From assembly GCA_017465465.1 (NCBI GenBank), contig JAFTWE010000027.1, positions 1-59,923 on the forward strand: 59,923 nt of DNA. The letters run 5' to 3'. The notes beneath the pieces were generated by a model that saw nothing but the letters and a program-made list of their open reading frames with translations, ran no database searches and was not told the origin of the DNA. Positions 7,465-13,727 of this stretch are shown here, piece after piece. The DNA comes from Clostridia bacterium. Lineage in GTDB: Bacteria > Bacillota > Clostridia > Oscillospirales > Acutalibacteraceae. Position 1 is the stretch's first letter, and each line of letters starts with the position of its first letter. The position numbers and the translations under genes were made by a program.

Positions 7465-8814
7465 TCATTGATAAACTTTGGATTTTTTTCTCAACAGCTC
7501 TGCAAGATGATAGCTTCGGCTTTTTCTTCCGAAGGTCCATTCATCTGCCTTATCGGTAAAATACCTTATACGGGCATCATTATCACTACGAAGGTCATAG
7601 TATCTCTGTTCGGTTGGCTTTGTCAGCCACATTCTTTCATCCTTTGCGGGAGAATGCTCCCAACCCAAGGGTAAATCATCGGGTCTGAATTCAGAGGAAA
7701 GCATTTTGACAGTATTAAGGAATTGATAGTTAAGTTCGGTTGTATCCTCAGCTTCTGTCTTGCTTACATTTGTGATGTATATGGTGTGCTCATAAGCACG
7801 GCAGAGCTGTACATAAGTACTCCAGGAAATGTTATACTGCTTCAGCCACTTGTAGCCTTTGAATTGACTTTCTGTAAGTATCATACAAAGGCTGTCAACC
7901 TTGTGCTTCCTTCCCCATATATCGGTTATTGTTTCAACGCCCGCTTCTTTGAACAAGGCTTTGAAATCTGTCTTGTGTACCATACCCTTGATATACGGCA
8001 TACGAATCTGAAAAGAGGTATGTTCTTTTTTACTGCCTATTTTACTATCAATTTCACGGGCAAACTCAGGCGAAATCAGTCCCATACCGTCAAAACGGGT
8101 TGTTTCAATATCACCTGTGCATTCTGTTCTTTCATATTTTCTTGTACTGCCTTCGCCTGTAACATCTTTAACAGTTACATAAGAAACATCATTTGTAATA
8201 TGCTTCGGGTTAGGTACAATAGCAACATTTTCAAGGAAGAATTTATCATCAGGCTCAACTCTGATACCCGAAGAAAAGAGAAGTCCGTTATATGCATAGA
8301 GTTTTGAAAGCTCACAAACATCAATTTTTAAATTAAGAGTTATTCTGCGTGTGATTTCATCATAAAGGTCAGCACGGACAAAGGAGAGCTTTGCATTTCT
8401 GCTCATAGAAGCAGAACGCTCAAAGGCAAGATATTTATGCTGACCGCCGCCAAGGTCAAGAGTAATACCTTCGGGGCGGAACATTGATTCCGCCTTTTTC
8501 TGTCTTAATGCGTTTTTAGGATACTTTGCACTTCTGTCAAAGATACCTGCAAAGTCAAGATAGATAATTGCATCGTACAACTCCTCGATTATCAGCTCAT
8601 CATCTTTGGGTGAATAACCGTCTCTGTGAAGCATAGACATCAGCTGATAGAAAATGGCATTATCATCCTGATATGTATCGCCGTGATTTAATAATACACT
8701 TGCAGTTTCCGCTTTGTTGAGATTAAAAGAGTATATATCCTCGCCAACAGGCTTTGCGTAGGCAAGAATTGCTTTTGCGGACAGCATGGGAATTTTATAT
8801 CTTACACCGGTCAT
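7465..8814 (-). CDS. RDR/YonO-type RNA polymerase, N-terminal part (ends at a frameshift)
   Basis: 449 residues starting at ATG 8814 behind a strong AGGAGGTGAAG site. RDR-family blocks are visible: FDGMGLISPEFA (about 241-252, compare RDR DGxGxIS) and SFQIRMPYIKGMV (267-279, compare QvRxxgxKGvv). The frame ends just after an A7 run at LLRKKSKVYQ. Removing one A joins it without a gap to the downstream frame, giving a protein of about 1,010 residues. It is either a frameshifted pseudogene, a homopolymer sequencing error, or a gene expressed by slippage. Predicted role: transcription (DNA- or RNA-templated) for the mobile element. Confidence 0.85.
   Translation of the reverse strand: MTGVRYKIPMLSAKAILAYAKPVGEDIYSFNLNKAETASVLLNHGDTYQDDNAIFYQLMSMLHRDGYSPKDDELIIEELYDAIIYLDFAGIFDRSAKYPKNALRQKKAESMFRPEGITLDLGGGQHKYLAFERSASMSRNAKLSFVRADLYDEITRRITLNLKIDVCELSKLYAYNGLLFSSGIRVEPDDKFFLENVAIVPNPKHITNDVSYVTVKDVTGEGSTRKYERTECTGDIETTRFDGMGLISPEFAREIDSKIGSKKEHTSFQIRMPYIKGMVHKTDFKALFKEAGVETITDIWGRKHKVDSLCMILTESQFKGYKWLKQYNISWSTYVQLCRAYEHTIYITNVSKTEAEDTTELNYQFLNTVKMLSSEFRPDDLPLGWEHSPAKDERMWLTKPTEQRYYDLRSDNDARIRYFTDKADEWTFGRKSRSYHLAELLRKKSKVYQ
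7483..7489 (-). other. A7 frameshift or slippage site in the polymerase gene
   Basis: Seven T on the plus strand (seven A in the message). The upstream frame reads AGA AAA AAA TCC; the downstream catalytic frame reads AA AAT CCA AAG TTT. Six A would restore one continuous frame. The downstream sequence up to the apparent ATG 7355 encodes plausible RDR residues, so the break is at or next to this run. Confidence 0.75.
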
Positions 8815-8833
8815 AGCTTCACCTCCTGAAAAT

Positions 8834-8862
8834 TACTGTGATTATTATATATCAGCGGATAA
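8834..8862 (-). promoter_or_regulatory. Candidate promoter of the RDR-type polymerase gene
   Basis: On the minus strand TTGTAT (8862-8857), 17 bases, TATAAT (8839-8834), about 20 bases before the start codon at 8814. The -10 box is perfect and the -35 weak. The 36-bp repeat lies directly upstream of the -35. Confidence 0.5.
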
Positions 8863-8873
8863 CAAAATACAAG

Positions 8874-8909
8874 ATTTCGAAATATAAATACTGCGACACA
8901 TTTTTTTGC
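8874..8909 (+). repeat. 36-bp intergenic repeat, copy 1
   Basis: Matches 10625-10660 at 31 of 36 positions in the same orientation. Core AATACTGCGACACATTTTTT at 8887-8906. It lies just upstream of the polymerase promoter. Likely a binding site for an element-encoded regulator or a special promoter. Confidence 0.75.
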
Positions 8910-9016
8910 TAACTGAACGTTTTGCTCAGTTAGCACGTTGCATTTTCCAAGTGATACTTTGTATCACTTGAGGTTGTGAAATCATTTTTCCCAAGTGGTT
9001 ATTTTAGCCACTTGGG
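8908..9016. other. Three consecutive perfect hairpins
   Basis: GCTAACTGA/TCAGTTAGC (8908-8916/8926-8934), CAAGTGATAC/GTATCACTTG (8948-8957/8961-8970) and CCCAAGTGG/CCACTTGGG (8990-8998/9008-9016). Stems of 9, 10 and 9 bp have no mismatches, and the second and third share CAAGTG. None has a clear T-tail, so they are not ordinary terminators. They could belong to a small RNA, a single-strand origin or a protein-binding region. Confidence 0.6.
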
Positions 9017-9070
9017 AGGTTTACATCAGGTAATTTTTACCCCACTACTAACTTTATATACTCGACAAAT

Positions 9071-9122
9071 TACAAAAAAATCAGGGAACAAACTGACTAT
9101 AAATAAGTGCAATTTGTTCCCT
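9071..9122 (-). terminator. Terminator of the DUF4143 ATPase gene
   Basis: Stem AGGGAACAAA (9083-9092) / TTTGTTCCCT (9113-9122), followed on the minus strand by GATTTTTTT. It begins 19 bases past the stop codon at 9141. Confidence 0.8.
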
Positions 9123-9140
9123 AACGTTAAATATTGTTTA

Positions 9141-10415
9141 TTAATCTTTTAATGCAGTAATCGGAACAACAAAAACGCCGTCATCACGGATATATGCTGC
9201 ATTTGATAAACCGCAGATTACGCACAAAACAGAAGGTGCAATACCGCCTTCTTCCTCAATTGATTTTTTAAGATTAAGAAGACTTTCAGCTGCTTTGTCA
9301 ATCTGATTTGCACCAAGCTTGATTTCAAAAGCACACCATTTGCCGTCGGAGAGCTCAATTACCGCATCAATCTCCCTGTTGTTATAATCCTGATAGTGGT
9401 AAAGCTTTGCATCAAAGGAATCTGCATAAATGCGCAAGTCTCTTTCACAGAGAGCCTCAAACAAAAATCCGAGAGTTTCTAAATCATTTATAAGTCTGTC
9501 GGGTGTTGCTTTTAGCAAGGCACAAGCAAGAGAAGGGTCTACAAAATGTCTTTTTTCGGCTTGCTTAAGACGGACCGATGAGCGAATGTTTGATGCAAAA
9601 GGAGGCTGATTATCAAGAAGGAACAGCCTTGTGAAAATGTCAAGATAAACTGAAATAGTGTCGGTATCTATATCTTCATCATCGATTGCTTTAACATCTG
9701 CTTTTAATGTTTTATTGGTTACAGTTGTGCTTTCATTTCTTGCAAGAGATTTCAACAATAAGTTCATTTTTGAAACATCTCGTTTGATTCCGTCAATACG
9801 ATATACATCATCTTCTATTACCGCTTTGAGATATTCATTTGGTAAAAGCCCTGCTTTATCAATGGGTATATCTGTATTTCCGGGCCATCCGCCTCTGTAA
9901 ATAAATTCAGTGATTTTATGAAGGTCAACCTCGCCTGTCATTGCAGGTGTAAGGTTTCCTTTACATAAGTCTTCAAGTGAAACCTTTCCTGAAGAATTGC
10001 CTGATTCATACAGTGACATTGGTCTCATTCTGAGTCTTGCAATACGTCCGGCACCGCTATGCATAATACCTTTGTGATTGGGCGTTGCTGAACCGGTAAG
10101 AATGAACTGACCTTTTTCACTTTTCTGATCAACCTTATGACGAACTGCATCCCAAAGAGGAGGAACCTCCTGCCACTCATCAATAAGTCGGGGCGTTTCA
10201 CCTTCAAGAACAAGAGAAGGCGACATTTCTGCAAGATGTCTGTTCTGAAAGTTTCCGTCGGGGTCGCCAATCATAATTTCACTTTTACTGTGATATGAAG
10301 AAGACCATGTTTTTCCGCACCATTTCGGACCTTCAACACATACAGCGCCGAAAACTGACAAATATTCTTTAATTTTCTTATCAATAATGCGTGGTTTATA
10401 TTCATTCCTGTTCAC
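9141..10415 (-). CDS. ATP-binding protein with DUF4143 domain
   Basis: 424-residue AAA-type ATPase of the 'archaeal ATPase/DUF4143' group common on bacterial mobile elements. Walker A GPKWCGKT at residues 29-36, Walker B PRLIDEW near 75-81, sensor FILTGSAT near 104-111. The C-terminal DUF4143 part has a restriction-endonuclease-like signature, with EIDAVIELSDGKWCAFEIKLG keeping the D...E-x-K pattern. The molecular role is not established for the family. Its promoter is overlaid by an array of 23-bp repeats, so expression is probably tightly controlled. Confidence 0.85.
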   Translation of the reverse strand: MNRNEYKPRIIDKKIKEYLSVFGAVCVEGPKWCGKTWSSSYHSKSEIMIGDPDGNFQNRHLAEMSPSLVLEGETPRLIDEWQEVPPLWDAVRHKVDQKSEKGQFILTGSATPNHKGIMHSGAGRIARLRMRPMSLYESGNSSGKVSLEDLCKGNLTPAMTGEVDLHKITEFIYRGGWPGNTDIPIDKAGLLPNEYLKAVIEDDVYRIDGIKRDVSKMNLLLKSLARNESTTVTNKTLKADVKAIDDEDIDTDTISVYLDIFTRLFLLDNQPPFASNIRSSVRLKQAEKRHFVDPSLACALLKATPDRLINDLETLGFLFEALCERDLRIYADSFDAKLYHYQDYNNREIDAVIELSDGKWCAFEIKLGANQIDKAAESLLNLKKSIEEEGGIAPSVLCVICGLSNAAYIRDDGVFVVPITALKD

Positions 10416-10437
10416 AGATAATCACCTCTTGTCATAT

Positions 10438-10466
10438 AGTATAACCCATTCGGTCAAATTATGCAA
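10438..10466 (-). promoter_or_regulatory. Promoter of the DUF4143 ATPase gene
   Basis: Minus strand TTGCAT (10466-10461), 17 bases, TATACT (10443-10438), 23 bases before the start codon. The first 23-bp repeat unit begins in the spacer, so a protein bound there would block transcription. Confidence 0.6.
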
Positions 10467-10570
10467 GTCCAATCGGTCAGATTTTTTATTTTCAATCGGT
10501 CTAATTTTAGAGTTTCGGTCGGTCTAATTTTAGAGTTTCAGTCGGTAAGATTTTTAAATTACAGTCAGAT
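10451..10570 (+). repeat. Array of five to six 23-bp tandem repeats
   Basis: Units begin with CGGTC at 10451, 10474, 10497 and 10520, CGGTA at 10543 and a decayed CAGAT at 10566, an exact 23-base period. Units 3 and 4 agree at 22 of 23 positions; consensus CGGTCTAATTTTAGAGTTTC plus three bases. There are no spacers, so it is not a CRISPR. It resembles an iteron or operator array. Confidence 0.85.
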
Positions 10571-10575
10571 ACATA

Positions 10576-10608
10576 GCACTCGTCATATTTTTGACGGGTG
10601 CTTTTTTT
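10576..10608 (+). terminator. Intrinsic terminator downstream of the repeat array
   Basis: GCACTCGTCA (10576-10585) / TGACGGGTGC (10592-10601) with one G-T pair, then seven T. No plus-strand gene lies upstream of it within the element, so it either insulates the Cys-rich VLP operon or ends a short untranslated RNA that covers the repeats. Confidence 0.75.
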
Positions 10609-10624
10609 ATGCCCAAAACCGTGA

Positions 10625-10660
10625 ATTTGGATATATGAATACTGCGTCACATTTTTTCGC
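10625..10660 (+). repeat. 36-bp intergenic repeat, copy 2
   Basis: Second copy of the sequence at 8874-8909 (31/36 identical), core AATACTGCGTCACATTTTTT at 10638-10657. In this copy TACTGCG (10640-10646) pairs with CGCAGTA (10658-10664). It ends 37 bases before the Cys-rich VLP start codon, in the position of a promoter or operator. Confidence 0.75.
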
Positions 10661-10697
10661 AGTACAACTAAAAATTCTAAGAAAGGAGGTACCCCTT

Positions 10698-11093
10698 ATG
10701 CAAACAATCAACCTTACCCTTAAGCAGTTCGCAGAAATCAAGACAATGATTAAAAGCCGATGCTGTAACTGTTATCAGGGCAACTGTCTGCTTCTTGATG
10801 ACGGTAACACTCACACCTGTCCGCAGCTAATAACACCGAGCCATATTATCTGCAGATATTTTCTCGCCTGTGTGCTGCCGAGTGATAAAGCCCTTATGAA
10901 AAGCGTTACGGGTCAGACACCTGCCGAAACGGTTGTTTGTGCTTTATGCGGCAGTAAAACAGAGCGAACGGGCAGGAATCAGAAGTTCTGTCCCGACTGT
11001 GCAAAGAAGAAACAGCGACAGAGAAATGCAGAATATATGTCTGCAAAAAGGTCTCGGGTGGATGTTTATGATGCCCTGAAGCCACCAAAATAA
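10698..11093 (+). CDS. Cysteine-rich VLP protein of mobile elements
   Basis: 131 residues. I chose ATG 10698, with AAAGGAGGT just upstream, not the longer frame from 10461. The N-terminal half has CCNCYQGNC, CPQ and ICRYFLACVLPSDKAL, matching the 'cysteine-rich VLP' family found on conjugative elements of Firmicutes. A second Cys cluster (CALCGSKTE...KFCPDC) looks like a zinc ribbon, followed by a basic tail. Likely a small DNA-binding or regulatory protein; function unknown. It is first in the plus-strand mobilization gene set. Confidence 0.8.
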   Translation: MQTINLTLKQFAEIKTMIKSRCCNCYQGNCLLLDDGNTHTCPQLITPSHIICRYFLACVLPSDKALMKSVTGQTPAETVVCALCGSKTERTGRNQKFCPDCAKKKQRQRNAEYMSAKRSRVDVYDALKPPK

Positions 11094-11247
11094 AGGCTCA
11101 AAAATGGCGGAAAGACAGAGGTAATATACTTTTATGTTATTGCATTTTAAAACATCCACACACAATTGGCAAACATTTTACAACAAAAATTTTAAACCCG
11201 AACAAACGAACAAATTGCTATGAAGCCCTGTGCTACTGCCTTGCGGC

Positions 11248-11266
11248 GTTCGTATTTTTTACGAAC
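11248..11266 (+). other. Hairpin in the leader of the DUF927 gene
   Basis: GTTCGTA (11248-11254), T5 loop, TACGAAC (11260-11266), inside a weaker outer TGTGC/GCACA pairing (11230-11277). It lies about 110 bases before the DUF927 start in an otherwise non-coding stretch (11094-11377). It may be a binding site or leader RNA structure. Confidence 0.4.
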
Positions 11267-11377
11267 ACTGTGGCACATTGTACGGATACAAACCGAACAT
11301 AAAAGCCTTTATGTTATAGGGCAGTTTCAAGGTCTGTACGGATGTTCGGAAAATCATTACAAGAAAGAGGTAAAAAT

Positions 11378-13243
11378 TTGGAAAACTATTTATACTATTC
11401 AGATCCGTTCTTTGCATATAACAACTCACTGTATATAGAAAAGACGATAAATGGCAAACCGGTAAACATCAAGCTCAGCAATTTTCTTGCGAGGATAACC
11501 GAGGACATTACCTGCACCAACGGAGCCGAGAATGAAAGATTCCTTTCTATTGTCGGTACAGATGATAAGGGAAAAGACCTTTGCAAAATCACAGTTCCCC
11601 TGAAAAACTTCGCGCAGCTCGATTGGGCGCAGGAGCATTGGGGTATTAACTGCGTTATCGAATCAGGCTATGGCAACCGTGACAATCTCCGTCAGGCAAT
11701 TCAGTCAACGGCAAAATATGCAGAGGTAAAAACTATTTACGGCACAACAGGCTGGTGGGAAACCTCAAAGGGCTGGCAGTTCTGCATGCCCGGTAACATC
11801 AACGCAGAGGTCGAGCTGACGGAAAAGACAAAGGGTTATTCATTTAAAACTGATGCTGATGTAACTGAGACAATGAACCTTATGAAAGTCTTACCTTACT
11901 CTGTTGCACCGAAGGAGATTATGTTCCCTATGCTCGCTTACACATTGGTCAGCATACTCGGTACCTTTATGGCGAAGGCGGGTAAAGAAACGAAAACTGT
12001 AATTATGCTTTACGGCAAAACAGGTTCTATGAAAACAACACTGTCACTTTTAATCAATTCCCTTTTCGGCAGGTTCAATGAAGATAATATCCCGATGAAC
12101 TTCCGTGATACACCAAAGAGTATATTGAACTATTGCTTCACACTTAAGGACTGTGCAGTTATCATTGACGATTATCATCCCGGCTCAGGCAGAGAACAAT
12201 CGGCACAGGATGCAACCACTCAGGCTCTTATCCGTGGTATCTGTAACAGAGAAGCAAGAGGTGCTCTTGATAAAAGCGGAAGACAGAGAGCAGCAAAAAG
12301 ACCGCAGTGCAATGTGATAATGACTGCAGAGTATCTTCCCAATGTTGGTGAAAGCGGTGTTGCAAGATTCCTTTCTCTTGAGCTGAAGCCCGGTGACATT
12401 AACCTTAACGAGCTTACAAAGTATCAGAGGGAAGCGGAGGAAGGAACCTTATCACACTTTACTTTTCTTGCAACTGAAATGATGAAGGCAAAATTTCTTG
12501 ACAAAGAAAACGGAGTGAATGAGCTTTTAGAAAAACTTAAGAGAGGTTTTCTTTCTAACAGAAGGTTTTACAAATCCAAAGCTGATGAAATGAATTTTCA
12601 TATCAGACCGAGATTATGTGACGACCTTGCAAATTTAAGAATCGGTTTTGAGCTTTACTGTGAAACTCTTTTGTACTATGAAGGTATCAATGCAGAAACA
12701 AAAACTCAAATGTTAAATGAGATTGACGAAATTTTATTACGACTCGCAGTGTCACAGCAGGCACTCACGGAAACTGAACAGCCAACGGAAATATTTATCC
12801 GTAAGCTTCGCTGTCTGATTGATGTGGGTAAAGTAAATCTTGTTGAGCGTATGATAAGACCTATTGATATGCCGAGAAACCTTGTCGGTTATTATGACGA
12901 TGAAAACTTTTATTTTGAATCTGATGCAGCTTATGCGGCAGTCATAAAATCCTGTTACGATGTCGGTGAGCATTTCCCATTAACACAGAAGGCGTTAATC
13001 AAAGCTCTGAAGAATGAAGGCATAAGCATCTGTTCGAAGGGAGAATGCACAAGAAATGTCAGAGTGTTCGGCACTCCCAAGAGAGTTATCTGTATTTCAA
13101 AGGACGCCTTTAACAAAAGCTTACCGCCCGATGAGGATGAATTATCTGTTGATGAAGACTTACCCTTTGGTCCCGGTGAGATAATAACCACTGAAGAAAG
13201 CGAGCCTGAACAGCTCGCCTTTTCTTATGCGGCAGGTAATTAA
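11378..13243 (+). CDS. DUF927-type replication ATPase/helicase of the element
   Basis: About 621 residues. Walker A YGKTGSMKTT and Walker B CAVIIDDYHPGS, with the aromatic GTTGWWE strand before them, fit the DUF927 family of plasmid and element replication ATPases. The TTG at 11378 is preceded by AAGAGG at a normal distance; the ATG at 11342 has no good site, so TTG is the likely start (12 residues shorter). The long C-terminal part is helical and acidic at the end. Predicted role: DNA unwinding or primase-associated replication of the mobile element. Confidence 0.75.
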   Translation: MENYLYYSDPFFAYNNSLYIEKTINGKPVNIKLSNFLARITEDITCTNGAENERFLSIVGTDDKGKDLCKITVPLKNFAQLDWAQEHWGINCVIESGYGNRDNLRQAIQSTAKYAEVKTIYGTTGWWETSKGWQFCMPGNINAEVELTEKTKGYSFKTDADVTETMNLMKVLPYSVAPKEIMFPMLAYTLVSILGTFMAKAGKETKTVIMLYGKTGSMKTTLSLLINSLFGRFNEDNIPMNFRDTPKSILNYCFTLKDCAVIIDDYHPGSGREQSAQDATTQALIRGICNREARGALDKSGRQRAAKRPQCNVIMTAEYLPNVGESGVARFLSLELKPGDINLNELTKYQREAEEGTLSHFTFLATEMMKAKFLDKENGVNELLEKLKRGFLSNRRFYKSKADEMNFHIRPRLCDDLANLRIGFELYCETLLYYEGINAETKTQMLNEIDEILLRLAVSQQALTETEQPTEIFIRKLRCLIDVGKVNLVERMIRPIDMPRNLVGYYDDENFYFESDAAYAAVIKSCYDVGEHFPLTQKALIKALKNEGISICSKGECTRNVRVFGTPKRVICISKDAFNKSLPPDEDELSVDEDLPFGPGEIITTEESEPEQLAFSYAAGN

Positions 13244-13261
13244 ACGAGGACAAACCAACGC

Positions 13262-13360
13262 TTTCTTATACTTTTTGGATTTTCGTCCGAAGTTTAGCAA
13301 GCATTGGATTTGTATCCGCAAATCCGTAAAAACAGAGCGTTTTTACCACCACACCCTAAC
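13262..13360 (+). other. Candidate oriT upstream of mobC-mobA
   Basis: Two perfect inverted repeats side by side: GGATTTG/CAAATCC (13306-13312/13319-13325) and GTAAAAAC/GTTTTTAC (13326-13333/13339-13346), followed by CACCACACCCTAAC. A hairpin next to an ACCCT-type sequence directly upstream of the relaxosome genes is the usual arrangement of an oriT with its nick region. No experimental match is known to me. Confidence 0.55.
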
Positions 13361-13388
13361 ACAAAAAATCAAAGAAAGGAGAATTCAT

Positions 13389-13727
13389 ATGTCAAAACGT
13401 AAACGTGAAATTGATTTTCATGTATACCTCAGTGAAGAAGAAAATGAAGTGTTAAACAAATTTTGTAAGGTTATGAAAACTGATCGAAGCAAAATTATCA
13501 GAGCTATGATTTTAGGTACAAGGCTTGTTGAAGCTCCGCCTGTTGATTACAAACAATTTATTATTGAGCTTCGAAGAGTCGGTACTAATCTTAATCAGCT
13601 TACTGCTAAAGCGAATGCAATCGGTTTCATTGACCGTGCTGAATGCAGAGAGGTTTTATCTGAGGTGCGTTCTCTTGAAGCTGACATCGCAAAATATTTT
13701 AAACCGGGTAAAGGGAGATTTGTTTAA
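13389..13727 (+). CDS. mobC: MobC-like relaxosome protein
   Basis: 112 residues, starting at ATG 13389 behind AAAGGAG. The N-terminus (REIDFHVYLSEEENEVLNKFC) looks like a ribbon-helix-helix DNA-binding domain, and the MobC core ELRRVGTNLNQLTAKANAIGF is clear. MobC proteins bind oriT and help the relaxase open the strands. The stop codon shares its last A with the start codon of the relaxase (TAATG), so the two are translationally coupled. Confidence 0.88.
   Translation: MSKRKREIDFHVYLSEEENEVLNKFCKVMKTDRSKIIRAMILGTRLVEAPPVDYKQFIIELRRVGTNLNQLTAKANAIGFIDRAECREVLSEVRSLEADIAKYFKPGKGRFV

Larger units (their letters stand above)
8815..9140. other. Structured 326-bp intergenic region of the element
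   Basis: No reading frame of note. It holds, in order, the polymerase promoter (8834-8862), one copy of a 36-bp repeat (8874-8909), three hairpins in a row (8908-8934, 8948-8970, 8990-9016) and the minus-strand terminator of the DUF4143 gene (9071-9122). The stretch 9017-9070 is A+T-rich with nothing recognised. Confidence 0.8.

Noticed and set aside
5769..8814. Bacterial RNA polymerase beta' subunit
   Set aside because: The motif is DFDGD within an RDR-type set, not NADFDGDQM with the beta' neighbouring blocks, and a normal rpoC would be larger and next to rpoB.
8948..9016. Rho-independent terminators
   Set aside because: The stems are strong but no T-run follows on either strand at the right distance.
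10451..10570. CRISPR-like array
   Set aside because: The 23-base units are directly adjacent with no unique spacers, and no cas gene is in the window.
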